Origin: Candidatus Aminicenantes bacterium UBA2199
GTDB lineage: Bacteria; Acidobacteriota; Aminicenantia; UBA2199
DNA length: 64,000 nt
Direction: 5' to 3'
Assembly (NCBI GenBank): GCA_002327965.1
Contig: DCVB01000002.1
Location: 23,772 to 87,771 of the forward strand
Shown here: one piece after another, positions 23,396-32,900 of the stretch
Numbering within the stretch: the stretch's first letter is position 1
How the letters are laid out: each line of letters opens with the position of its first letter
The notes under the pieces: generated by a model
Told to the model about the DNA's origin: nothing
Database searches by the model: none
What the model saw: the letters and a program-made list of their open reading frames with translations, nothing else
Translations under genes and position numbers: made by a program

Positions 23396-24400
23396 TCAGC
23401 GCCCCCCGTTGCCGGGTTGCGGGCGGCTGATCTCCCCCCAGGTGCGGCACATGCCCGCGGTGACGTCGTAGCGCGGCGCGAATCCCAGAAGGTTTTTTGC
23501 CTTGGCGATGGAAAACGCCGTGTTGTTGGTGAAAAATTTCAGCGTGCGGGTGGAAACCGGCGGTTCGCGTTTCAGCATCAGCGACAGCCTTTCCACCGCG
23601 GCGAAGAGCGGGCGGGCCAGGAACAGCGGCAGGTGGATCCAGGGAGGGCGGCAGCCGCAGGCGGCGGCCATGTGGCCCAGGAGCTCGCGCAGGGTGATGG
23701 CGGCGTCGTCGCCGATGATGAACGTCTCGCCCACGGCCTCGGGCCGGACGGCGCAGAGCGCGCAGGCGAGGTTGAAATCGTCGATATGGATGCAGTGGCG
23801 CAGGCCGCGGCCGGAACCGATGAAGACGAACGTGCCCTTGCCCAGCGAGCGGAACAGCTTCCGGGTGCGCGGGCAGCCCGGGCCGTACACCCAGACCGGG
23901 CGGATCACGACCAGCGGCAGTCCGGTCCGCGCCGCCTCGGCCCGCACGGCTTCCTCACCGGCCAGCTTGCTTTTCTCGTATACCAGGTCGGGATGGCAGG
24001 GGGTCGTTTCGTCAGCGGGCGGATCGCTGATCTCGCCATAGACGCCGACGGTGCTGCAGTGGACGAAGCGGCCGACGCCGGCCTCGCCGCAGAGGCCGAC
24101 GAGCTGGCGGGCCCCGTCGCGGTTGATGCGCCAGTAGGCCTCCTCGCCCAGGCTGACCACCAGATGGGCGCTGGCCAGGTGAAAGACCACGTCGGCCCCG
24201 GACACGATCTTCCTCATCGACTCCGGGTCGCCGATGTCGGCTTGGAAAATTTCCAGTGCCGCTCCGGCGTTCAGCGCGTCCAGCCTTTCCCGGTGCAGGT
24301 CCACGGCGCGCACGTCGTTGCCGCGGGCGAGCTGATCCCTGACCAGCTGCAGCCCCATAAAGCCGTTGGCGCCGGTGACGACGGCGATCATTTGGCGCAC
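23396..24400 (-). CDS. NAD-dependent epimerase/dehydratase (extended SDR)
   Basis: This 334-residue extended SDR enzyme has the NAD motif TGANGFMGLQL (residues 9-19, GxxGxxG) and DIGDPE and HLAS strand ends. The catalytic centre is represented by STVGVYG and YEKSKLAGE (Y-x-x-x-K: Y-E-K-S-K). Typical activities are sugar-nucleotide epimerisation, dehydration or oxidation of a 3-beta-hydroxyl. It overlaps the upstream methyltransferase gene by 13 bases and is followed after 2 bases by asnB. The four genes form one operon read from the leaderless promoter at about 25221-25249. Confidence 0.85.
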   Translation of the reverse strand: MRQMIAVVTGANGFMGLQLVRDQLARGNDVRAVDLHRERLDALNAGAALEIFQADIGDPESMRKIVSGADVVFHLASAHLVVSLGEEAYWRINRDGARQLVGLCGEAGVGRFVHCSTVGVYGEISDPPADETTPCHPDLVYEKSKLAGEEAVRAEAARTGLPLVVIRPVWVYGPGCPRTRKLFRSLGKGTFVFIGSGRGLRHCIHIDDFNLACALCAVRPEAVGETFIIGDDAAITLRELLGHMAAACGCRPPWIHLPLFLARPLFAAVERLSLMLKREPPVSTRTLKFFTNNTAFSIAKAKNLLGFAPRYDVTAGMCRTWGEISRPQPGNGGR

Positions 24401-25212
24401 ACGGCCACCACGGCGTAACCGCGGGTGAAGAAGACCAGGACATCGAGACGGGAGACCAGCCAGAAGAAAGGATAGGCCAGGGAGTACAGGCGGTAACTTT
24501 TTTTCACCGCGTTGAGCTGGTCCTTGCTGACCGGGGCGATCGTGCCCTCCTCGACCTTGGCGGAGCTTTTCCTGGCCAGAACCTTGACGTAAAGGAAATT
24601 GATCGCCAGTTCGATCATCTCGGTAAAGAAACGGGCATAGGAGTCGCCACGGCGAAAGGTCAGCCCGGTGGTTTCCGCCAGCCGGCGCAAGTCGGGAATG
24701 TCGAAGCCGATGCGCCGGTGCCCGTAGGCCCTGGCGTCCATGCCGACGGCCTTCTTGATGCGCACCGCCAGCTTCTTTTCGTTGCCGTTGGGGGTGGTGA
24801 TGATCACGGTGCCGCCCGCCCGGGCGACGCGCGCCAGTTCGCGGGTAACGGGCAGGGGATCATCCAGATGCTCGTGCACGTCGATGCTGACCACCAGGTC
24901 GAAAGCTCCGTCGGGGAAGGGCAGGCGGGACAGGCCGCGGTCGATGCGGATCACCGGTTCGCCGAGGAGCTCCTCCATTCCCGGAATGCCCTGCGCTTCA
25001 AAATCAGCCCAGGTCCAGCGGCCGCCCATTTCGCGGATCTTCCAATTGATGGCGCCGTTGTTGTCGCCGCAGGTCACCAGCAGGCAGGTGCGGTTCTCCA
25101 GGCAGGGAAAATGGCGGGCCAGGGTCGCGACCTTCATCTTTTTTTTCAGCGAGCGGTTGAACATTTTCAGTTGCCAGGGCGTTCCGGTCTCGGCAGTTTT
25201 TTTATCTTCCAT
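24388..25212 (-). CDS. SAM-dependent methyltransferase
   Basis: This 274-residue class I methyltransferase shows LLVTCGDNNGAIN as a motif I-like strand and turn. FDLVVSIDVHEHLDDP (near residue 105) is the motif II/III region typical of the Methyltransf_11 group, and GGTVIITTPNG is the following strand. The glycine-rich SAM loop is degenerate (CGDNNGA rather than GxGxG). The last 40 residues are hydrophobic (YPFFWLVSRLDVLVFFTRGY), suggesting membrane association and a lipid-linked substrate. First gene of the operon with SDR, asnB and PHP-like genes. Confidence 0.8.
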   Translation of the reverse strand: MEDKKTAETGTPWQLKMFNRSLKKKMKVATLARHFPCLENRTCLLVTCGDNNGAINWKIREMGGRWTWADFEAQGIPGMEELLGEPVIRIDRGLSRLPFPDGAFDLVVSIDVHEHLDDPLPVTRELARVARAGGTVIITTPNGNEKKLAVRIKKAVGMDARAYGHRRIGFDIPDLRRLAETTGLTFRRGDSYARFFTEMIELAINFLYVKVLARKSSAKVEEGTIAPVSKDQLNAVKKSYRLYSLAYPFFWLVSRLDVLVFFTRGYAVVAVCAK

Positions 25213-25220
25213 GTAGCGGC

Positions 25221-25249
25221 ATTGTAAGGCAAAGCGGGCAATTTTTCAA
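25221..25249 (-). promoter_or_regulatory. Leaderless-type promoter of the methyltransferase-asnB operon
   Basis: Minus-strand TTGAAA, a 17-base spacer, TACAAT. Eight bases separate the box from the ATG at 25212, with no Shine-Dalgarno sequence. Confidence 0.75.
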
Positions 25250-25312
25250 TAGGAGGGGCACGCCGCCCGGGCCCATCCCCGCTCCGATCGGCGAGAGCCC
25301 GGGCGCGGCTCC

Positions 25313-25340
25313 TTGACAGGCACGGCCGTTCGGGTATAAT
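25313..25340 (+). promoter_or_regulatory. Leaderless-type promoter of the 25348 gene
   Basis: Consensus TTGACA, a 16-base spacer, consensus TATAAT. Seven bases separate the box from the ATG at 25348. The boxes are the strongest in the window, and no ribosome-binding site is present. Confidence 0.8.
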
Positions 25341-25347
25341 TAAAACC

Positions 25348-26670
25348 ATGACAATCATGATTTGGCGAAGAATACTGATGTTGACCTTGGCCGCGTTATT
25401 GCTCACGGCCTGCGGCGCCGGCAAAAAGGAGAAGATCCAGGTTGTGGTGCTGGGCTTCGACGGCGCCAACTGGCCGACCATCGATCCGCTGATCGCCGAG
25501 GGCAAGCTGCCGTTCATCCAGAAGCTGAAGCAGGAGTGCGCCTGGGCCGATTTCCAGACCGACGTTCCCACCAAGTCGGCCGTGGTCTGGACCAGTATCG
25601 CCACGGGCAAGACCATGCTGAAGCACGGCATCCTCGACTTCGCCTTTGTCCAGGCGAACAACATCCAGGTGCCTTATTCCAACGCCGAGAAGCGCGAGCC
25701 CTCCCTGTGGCAGATGCTGGACCGCTTCAACATGCGCAGCGTGGTGATCAACTGGTTCGTGACCTACCCGCCCGACAGCTTCAACGGCGTGATGGTCTCG
25801 GACCGCTTCCGCCAGATCCTGAACAAGAAGCCCGAGGCGGCCAACGAAATGATCGACACCGTGCATCCCAGCATGGACTTCTACCGCTTGAAGCAGGTCG
25901 TCCGCCGCGATTACCGGGAGATCATCGAGCGCATCGATCTGCCGGATTTCCCCGAGATGTTCCAGGAGCTTCACCCCGACAGCAATTTCAGGAAGTCGTT
26001 CACGCTGGGGAATTCCCGGGCCTTCGTCAAGCAGGACGCCCTGGTCGAGGATGTCACCGACCTGCTCTTCAAGACCAAGGAGGCCGACCTGTACATGACC
26101 TATTTCCGCCTGCCCGATGTCGTCCAGCATTTCGTCCTGGGCCTCATCCCCGACGAGCAGCTGGAGGGGGTTTTCTATGAGGGCAGGGATTGGAGCATCA
26201 GCGAGGAGAAGCGCCGCGAGGTCACCGGCCGCATCGCGAAAGTGATGGAGCCGGTCTACCGGTACATGGACCGCCTGTTGGCCAAGTACATGAGCGATCC
26301 CAGGTTCCGCGACGCGTATTTCCTCGTCATGTCCGACCACGGCTTCAGCCTCTACGGCGGCGGCTACAACCATTACAATCTCCCCGACGGCATCGGGCCT
26401 CCGCCCGGCATCCTGCTGGTCAAGGGCCCCGGGGTGCGGCCGGGAAAGATCGATGCCTCCATCTACGACATCGCCCCCACCGTCCTGCACCTCTTCGGCC
26501 TGCCCCTGGACCGCGCCATGGACGGCAAGCCGCTGCGCGACATCTTCAAGCTGAGCCGCAAGGCGAAGTACACCACCTACCGGCTGGACCGGGAGAAAAA
26601 GAGCATTGCCCGCAGCGAATCGGACCGCGAGACGCTCGAGGAACTGAAGGCCCTGGGGTATATCAACTGA
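25348..26670 (+). CDS. Alkaline-phosphatase-superfamily lipoprotein (phosphodiesterase-like)
   Basis: This 440-residue lipoprotein (lipobox LTAC, C22) has the fold of type I phosphodiesterases/nucleotide pyrophosphatases. Metal-binding D38 lies in VVLGFDGANWP. The nucleophile position is Ser77 in TKSAVVWTSIATG (serine where sulfatases have formylglycine-cysteine and PDEs Thr). The late metal motif is MSDHGFSLYGGG. It should hydrolyse or transfer a phosphoester in the periplasm or on the outer membrane. Its stop codon overlaps the start of the next phosphatase-fold gene (TGATG). It is the first gene of an apparent envelope operon running to 32950. Confidence 0.85.
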   Translation: MTIMIWRRILMLTLAALLLTACGAGKKEKIQVVVLGFDGANWPTIDPLIAEGKLPFIQKLKQECAWADFQTDVPTKSAVVWTSIATGKTMLKHGILDFAFVQANNIQVPYSNAEKREPSLWQMLDRFNMRSVVINWFVTYPPDSFNGVMVSDRFRQILNKKPEAANEMIDTVHPSMDFYRLKQVVRRDYREIIERIDLPDFPEMFQELHPDSNFRKSFTLGNSRAFVKQDALVEDVTDLLFKTKEADLYMTYFRLPDVVQHFVLGLIPDEQLEGVFYEGRDWSISEEKRREVTGRIAKVMEPVYRYMDRLLAKYMSDPRFRDAYFLVMSDHGFSLYGGGYNHYNLPDGIGPPPGILLVKGPGVRPGKIDASIYDIAPTVLHLFGLPLDRAMDGKPLRDIFKLSRKAKYTTYRLDREKKSIARSESDRETLEELKALGYIN

Positions 26671-28058
26671 TGGGACGGGCGAAACTCGTGAACGGACGGC
26701 GGAGAACGCTCCTGGCGCCGGCGGCGATCCTGCTGGCGCCGCTCCTGGCCGCGGCCCTTTTCCTTTGCTCGTGCCAGCGGAAGGCCGGGGCGCCCGAGCG
26801 CTACAATGTCCTGCTGATCGCCGTCGACACCCTGCGCGCCGACCGCCTCGGCTGCTATGGCTATCCGCAGGCGACCAGCCCGCGCCTCGACGCCTTCGCC
26901 GGGCGCAGCCTCTTTTTCGAGCACGCCTTCTGCCCGATACCCAAGACCTCGGCCTCGTTCGCCTCCATGATGACCGGGCTCCATCCCCACGTGCACAAGA
27001 CCAAGCCCAACCGCGGCACGCTGAACGAGAAGTACCTCACCCTGGCCGAGCTGCTGCAGGCCGAGGGCTACGAGACCGCCGCCGTGGTCGACAACGCCAA
27101 CCTGTCGAGCTTCTTCAAGTTCAACCAGGGGTTCTGGTCCTACACCGAGGTCTGGAACGAGGTGGAGGACAAGAGCGGCTCCACCCCCTTCATCACCGCC
27201 CGCGTCCTCGACTTCCTCGCCGCGCCGCGGCAAAGGCCGTTCTTCATGTGGGTGAACTACATCGAGCCCCACACCCCTTACATCCCCCCGGCCGAGTTCG
27301 TCCGCGAACACCCGCCCGGGCGCGACCTGCGCACGCTGGAGCACTACGTTTTGCCCAAAAGGGTGCGCAGCGAGATCGAGGAGAACCAGGAATTCCATGA
27401 GGGGTATTACACCGCGCGCTACGACGGCGCCGTGCGCTTCGTCGATGCCGAGATCGGCCGGATCATCGACGCCGTCTTCGCCCGCGGGCTGGACAAGAAC
27501 ACCGTCGTCATCGTCACCGCCGACCACGGCGAGGACCTGGGGGAGCGGAACTACTTTTTCGACCACGGCGCGCTGACCTTCACCGCCGGGGCGCGCGTGC
27601 CGCTGCTGGCCCATGTTCCCGGCCGCAAGCCGAAGCGGGTCACGACCCCGGTCAGCATCATGGACATCTATCCCACCGTCCTGGAGCTCCTGGGCAAGGA
27701 GCCGCCCTACCCGCTGCAGGGGATCAGCCTTTTTGCCCCGCGCCCCGACCGCCTGCTGCACATCGTGGGCATCGGCAGCCATGCCGTGGTGCGCAACGGC
27801 CAACACTATGTCAGCGTGTCGCCCAAGCTGTCCAAGAGGCTGCGGCTGGCCCCGGAACATTTCTACGATCATTTCGCCGACCCGCTGGAGACGCGGAACA
27901 TCTACAGCCGCCACGCCGCCGACGCCCGGGCCCTGAATGCCCAATACGACGCTTTCATCCGCCAGTTCGGCGACATTTTCCGGGCGCCGGACGACCAGGC
28001 CAAGCGCCAGCTCACGGAGAAGGAAAGGAAGAGCCTGGAGACCCTCGGCTACCTCTGA
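26670..28058 (+). CDS. Sulfatase-fold lipoprotein with Thr nucleophile
   Basis: This 462-residue protein has a signal peptide and Cys-rich lipobox region (LFLCSC, C33/C35), then an alkaline-phosphatase-superfamily domain: IAVDTLRADRLGCYGY with D53, and the late motif TADHGEDLGE. The expected C-x-P-S-R formylglycine motif of sulfatases is absent; the equivalent position is T93 in PKTSASFASMMTG. A Thr nucleophile is used by lipoteichoic-acid synthases, phosphoethanolamine transferases and phosphatases, so phosphoester chemistry is more likely than sulfate removal. The start is the ATG at 26670, overlapping the stop of the previous gene. Confidence 0.85.
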   Translation: MGRAKLVNGRRRTLLAPAAILLAPLLAAALFLCSCQRKAGAPERYNVLLIAVDTLRADRLGCYGYPQATSPRLDAFAGRSLFFEHAFCPIPKTSASFASMMTGLHPHVHKTKPNRGTLNEKYLTLAELLQAEGYETAAVVDNANLSSFFKFNQGFWSYTEVWNEVEDKSGSTPFITARVLDFLAAPRQRPFFMWVNYIEPHTPYIPPAEFVREHPPGRDLRTLEHYVLPKRVRSEIEENQEFHEGYYTARYDGAVRFVDAEIGRIIDAVFARGLDKNTVVIVTADHGEDLGERNYFFDHGALTFTAGARVPLLAHVPGRKPKRVTTPVSIMDIYPTVLELLGKEPPYPLQGISLFAPRPDRLLHIVGIGSHAVVRNGQHYVSVSPKLSKRLRLAPEHFYDHFADPLETRNIYSRHAADARALNAQYDAFIRQFGDIFRAPDDQAKRQLTEKERKSLETLGYL

Positions 28059-28078
28059 TGAAAATATTCCCGGAAGGG

Positions 28079-28106
28079 TTGCTTTTTCTCCTTTTTTTGT
28101 TATAAT
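28079..28106 (+). promoter_or_regulatory. Promoter of the 28144 gene
   Basis: TTGCTT, a 16-base pyrimidine-rich spacer, TATAAT. A 30-base leader follows, with AGGAG at 28132-28136, so this gene also has its own leadered promoter inside the operon. Confidence 0.6.
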
Positions 28107-28143
28107 TGAATTTTCCGAAAAAAAATCAACTAGGAGCGTGAAA

Positions 28144-29871
28144 ATGAGAGTTTCAAGGCAGATAACTCTGGCCGGACTGGCCGTGCTGCTCTGCTTCGCC
28201 ACCTCGGCCTCGCTGGGCGCCTGGATCGGCCCCATCATCGTCGCCAACGAAGCGAACAAGATCTACGAGGACAAGGTGCCGGTCCAGTTCCATCCCTCCG
28301 GCGCCGTCTATATCGCCTGCATGGCCCACGACGAGGTCGCCGTGCGCAAGGAGATCTTTCTTTTTCGCTACATGGGCAGCGGCAGCAGGGGCGAGAAGGT
28401 CGGCAAGGTCTCTGACGGCAAGAAGTACTGCTACGAGCCCGACATGGTCATCACCGACGACGGGGTCGTGCACATCACCTGGGCCGAGGCCGCTACCGCC
28501 GGCGCCGACCAGCAGTCGATCATGTACCGCGCCTACGACAACGGCACCTGGGGCCCCATCCAGGTCATCAAGACGATGAACATCCCCGGCACCCTCGACC
28601 CCTCCAGCTTCAACAAGGAGAAGATCGACGACCTGAAGATCGCCGTGGACAGCAACGGCAACGTGTTCACGGCCTTCATGACCTGGCCGCTCGCCCGCTG
28701 CAAGTTCATCAGCCGCTACGGCACGACGGTCAAGGAAGAAAACTGGCCCCTGGGCGGACGCAGCAAGCATCCCAGCCTGCGCGTGGACAACAACTACGTG
28801 CACCTCGCCTGGCAGCAGCTGCTGGGCGCCTACACCGTCTATTACGCCCGGCGCCCGAACACTCCCGTCGCCTCCTGGCAGAAAGTCGACATCAAGGGCG
28901 GCATTCACCGGCCGGTGATCGACCTGGACCAGAACGGCAACGCCCATGTCGCGTACATGGCCGATGACGGCGACAAGCGCCAGGTCGTTTACAAGTACTG
29001 GACGGGCAACGGCTTCTCCCAGAGGCAGACCATCACCGAGTACGGCAGCCTGTATCAGAATGTCGAGATGACGGTCAAGGACGACAAGAACATGATCGTG
29101 ACGGCCGGTATTTTCCAGGCCACGGCTACCTCGTTCATGTTCAACTGGAGAAAGAACGGCGTCTGGAACCCGCAGGGCATGGTGCTCCTGCCGGGAGCGT
29201 CCGGTGCCTTCGACAACCCGGCCTCTGAACTAAGCAGCAACGACATCGCCGCCTTCGTCTACAACGACGGACCTTACGTCTTCCTGATACTGAGCGAGCA
29301 GCTGGTGATCAACGAGATGCCCGTCGCCGTGCTCAACGCCGACAAGGAAACCGTGTATTGGGACGAGGAGGTCGCCTTCAACAGCAACGGCAGCTACGAC
29401 AAGGACGGCACGATCGTCAAGTACGAGTGGCGGGTGATCCAGGATAACGTGCTCCTCGAGGGGCCGAGCGTCACCTATCGCTTCAACAAGAGCTACAACA
29501 ATGTCCGCGTGCGCCTGACCGTCACCGACGACAAGAACGGCCGCAGCCACGCCGAGAAGGTCATCAGCGTCAAGGCGCTCTACACCGCGCCGGCCACCTG
29601 GTCGCTGCAGAAAGTGCGCACGCTGGTATACAACCGCGACGGCTACGTCGTCCGCTGGGAGCCCAATCCCAAGAATGAAGCCGGCGGCTACACCATCGTC
29701 AAGTACAAGATCTTCCGCAAGGAAGGCGACGGCGAATACCAGGAGATCGGCGAAGTGGACGGCGGCAAGCGCTCGTTCGCCGATGTCACGATCGATGCCG
29801 GCAAGACCTACCATTACGCCGTGTCGTCGGTCGACGATCAGGGCCGGAAGAGCCCCTACGATAATTTCTAG
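28144..29871 (+). CDS. Secreted beta-propeller-PKD-Fn3 protein
   Basis: This 575-residue protein has a signal peptide (residues 1-25) and then about 350 residues of repeated strand motifs such as MVITDDGVVHITWAE and IDLDQNGNAHVAYMAD, which read as blades of a beta-propeller. A PKD-like domain follows (AFNSNGSYDKDGTIVKYEWR, near 425), and a C-terminal fibronectin-III domain (YKIFRKEGDGEYQEI). Such a protein probably binds glycan or protein on the cell surface. It is a clear paralogue of the 35533 protein, sharing GRSKHP, RRPNTP, GIHRP and KYWTGNGFS. The gene is followed after 73 bases by the adaptor/beta-barrel fusion. Confidence 0.8.
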   Translation: MRVSRQITLAGLAVLLCFATSASLGAWIGPIIVANEANKIYEDKVPVQFHPSGAVYIACMAHDEVAVRKEIFLFRYMGSGSRGEKVGKVSDGKKYCYEPDMVITDDGVVHITWAEAATAGADQQSIMYRAYDNGTWGPIQVIKTMNIPGTLDPSSFNKEKIDDLKIAVDSNGNVFTAFMTWPLARCKFISRYGTTVKEENWPLGGRSKHPSLRVDNNYVHLAWQQLLGAYTVYYARRPNTPVASWQKVDIKGGIHRPVIDLDQNGNAHVAYMADDGDKRQVVYKYWTGNGFSQRQTITEYGSLYQNVEMTVKDDKNMIVTAGIFQATATSFMFNWRKNGVWNPQGMVLLPGASGAFDNPASELSSNDIAAFVYNDGPYVFLILSEQLVINEMPVAVLNADKETVYWDEEVAFNSNGSYDKDGTIVKYEWRVIQDNVLLEGPSVTYRFNKSYNNVRVRLTVTDDKNGRSHAEKVISVKALYTAPATWSLQKVRTLVYNRDGYVVRWEPNPKNEAGGYTIVKYKIFRKEGDGEYQEIGEVDGGKRSFADVTIDAGKTYHYAVSSVDDQGRKSPYDNF

Positions 29872-29944
29872 AGGATCGGCCCGCCGGCAACGGTGGCCGC
29901 TGTCCGCGTGGATGGCTGAATCCAAACATAGCAAAGGAGCAGCG

Positions 29945-32900
29945 ATGAAGAACAAAGTACATGCATTCTTGTTGACAGGGATCTGGTTGCTTGGGGTTTC
30001 GCTGGCGGCGGTCGCCGCCGACGCCCCGAAGAAGGAAAAATGCCCGGGGCGCGTGACCGTCATGCTGGAGACCGTCCAGCCGGCCCCCTTCGTGGAATAC
30101 GCCCGCCTGTCGGGAAAGGCGCAGCCTGAAGTGGTTGCTTTGCCCAGCCCGGTCGCCGGCCTGGTGTCGGAGATCAAGGTCGTCGAGGGCAGCCTGGTCG
30201 ATGCCGGCCAGGAGCTGGCCGTTTTGAACGCCGGCATGGACGAGAGGGTAAAAGCCCTCGAGGATGAGGCCGCCAGGAGGAAAAAGATCCTGACCGCCCG
30301 GCAGAACTGGAAAGAAAAGAGCGAGCGCGCCATCCAGTCGGCCGAGAAGGATTACCAGTCGGCGCTGTCCGAGCTGGAGGCGGCCCGCTCCAAGGCCGGC
30401 CGCACCATCCAAGCCCCGCTGGCCGGCATCGTGCGCCTGAAGACCACCTCCGGCGCCGAGGTCGAAGAAGGAGACCTGTTGTTTGAGATTGTCGACCCCC
30501 TGAACCTGTGGATCGATTTCCCGGTCGCGTCCGATGTCGCCTCCTTGTTCATGGCCGGAGAGACGGTCTCCGTCACGGCCGGGGAGCTGCCCGGGGAAAT
30601 GGAGGCCACGGTCGTCTCGACGGGAGACCAAAAGGTCCGGCTGCGCTTGCCCAATCCCCAGGGGCGGCTGCGTGAGGGCCTGGCCATCCAGTGCCGCAGG
30701 CTGAAAAGCGAGGTTGCCGAGGCCATCGCGGTGCCCGGGAGCGCCGTCCAGAAGGACAGCCTGGGCGATTTTGTTTTCATCGCCGAAAAGAACAGGGCCA
30801 GGAAGCTGTACGTAACCCTTGCTGCCGCCGATGCGGGCCTGATCCGTGTCGAGAAAGGCCTGGAGACAGGCGCCCAACTCATCGTTTCAGGCTTTGAGTG
30901 CCTGGCCGACAACAAGAAGATCAAGGCCGCCGTCCAGCCCAAGCCGGCCGCGGTAACATCCGCAGTGGGCGACGAACCGCAGAAGCAGCGGGCCGAAGCG
31001 GCCGAGCGTGAACAGGAGGCCAAAAAGGCAGCCGCCGAGGCCGATCGCCAGAAAAAGCAGGCCGACGCCGATGCCCGCGCCGCCGCCAGGGCCCTGAAAG
31101 AAAAGGAAAAACAGGATAAGCTGGCCGCGAAGAAAGCCGCGGCCGAAGCCGCCAAGGCGGCCCGGGCCGAAAAGAAGAAGGCCGCGGCCGCTGCCCAGAA
31201 GCCCGCATGTCCCAAGAAACTCTCCGTGCTGGCTGAAGTCACGCGCCTGGAGACGTTCCGTGAATACGGCTATTACACGGCCCCGGCCATGCCCGAGACC
31301 ATCAGCGTCATTGCTCCCGCATCGGGCCTACTGCATGCCCTGCGGGTTCAGGAGGGTGCCGCGGTGCAGCCGGGCCAGGAACTGCTCGCGTTCACCGTCG
31401 GCGAGAGCGAGGAGGTCGCCCGCTTGCGGCTGGATGCGGAGCGCCGGCTGAAAACGCTCGTTTCCCGCCGGGAAGCAGCGGTCAAAAACGAACGGGCCAT
31501 CCAGGCGGCCGAACGCGACTATCAGAAGGCGCTGGATCAGTTGGAGCAGAAGGCCGCTCCCTTTGCCCAGGCACTGGCCGCCCCGGTCTCGGGAGTCGTG
31601 CAGGGGCTGCAGGCGGCGCCGGGCAGCGAGATCACGGCTTCCGCCCCCCTGCTGGAGATCGTCACCGGGCAGCGGCTGCTGGTCAGCTTTCCCCTGGCAG
31701 CCGGCAGCGCCCGCTTCGTGCGGGGCGAGTCGGTCAGCGGCACGTTCAAGGAACTCGATGGGGAGTTCAGCGCCGAAGTCGTCGAATCAGACTCCGACCG
31801 GGTGGTGCTGCGCCTGGATAACTCCTCCGGCCGGATCAAGGCCGGCAGCCTCTTCACCGCCCGCCAGCTCAAGGTCGAGCACGCCGACGCCGTCTCCGTG
31901 CCGGCCGCAGCCGTCCAGCAGGACGGCCTGGGTGATTTTGTCTACGTGGTTGAAAAGAAGAAAGCCAGGAAGATCTATGTAAGGAAGGGCGCCAGCGAGG
32001 CCGGCCGGACGATGTTGGCCACGGGCCTCGGCAGCGGGGCCACCCTGATCCTTTCCGGCTTCGATTGCCTGGCGGAAGGCAAAAAGGTCATCGTGGTCGA
32101 CGAGGAGCAGCTGGCCAGGGAAAAGGAAGCCGCGGCGGTAAAGGCAGAGGAAGCGCCCGGGCCGGCCATGCCCGGCATCGATGAGTTCATCGCCTACCTG
32201 GAAGCGAACCGCGAAGCCCTGGGCTACGACCGTTATGAGCGCACGGAGTCCGGACGCCGGCCGGCGGTGCGGATCGTTTCCAGCCTGGAGACCCAGAAAC
32301 AGCTCCTCGAACTGCTTCGCCAATATTCCGTGGCCGAGGTCAGCATGGAGCTCAAGGAAGAACGCGTGGTTTCCACCATCATCTTCAAGACTCCGGCGCG
32401 TTTGCCGAAGGAGAGACCGGCGCGGGTCGAGAAGGCCGGGCTGTTCGGCGGCCGGCTGAGTTTAGCCGTCCACGGCACGTACTACATGATGTTCGACGAG
32501 AACTTCAAGGAATCCTATGTCAGCCTGGGCGGCTTCGGCGGCGAGCTGGCTTTCCGCCTCGCCAAGATGGATATCTGGGTCAGCGGCGGCCTGGCCATGA
32601 AGAAGAACACCCCCGAGTGGAGTCCCGACGAGATGAAGTTCACGCTCATCCCACTGTCGGCGGCCCTTCGCTATTATTTTGTGGAGAAAGACAAGCTGAG
32701 CGCCTATGTCGGCGCCGGGCCCATCGTGTTCCTGGTCAAGGACGTCAATCCGGCCGGCGACATCAAGACGACGCTCATCGGCGCCAATGCCCTTGTCGGC
32801 GGGAACTACAAGTTGTCGCGCAAATTGTTCGCTCAGCTGTTCGTGAAATTCAACCTGGCCCAGAAGGATCTGTATCCCGAATCCGACCTGGACGACCCCT

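Noticed and set aside
25348..28058. True formylglycine-type sulfatases
   Set aside because: The C/S-x-P-x-R motif is missing in both proteins; Ser or Thr occupies the nucleophile position.
29675..29944. Extension of the fusion protein upstream of 29945
   Set aside because: The extra 90 residues overlap the end of the propeller gene in another frame and would hide the signal peptide; AAAGGAG sits before the ATG at 29945.
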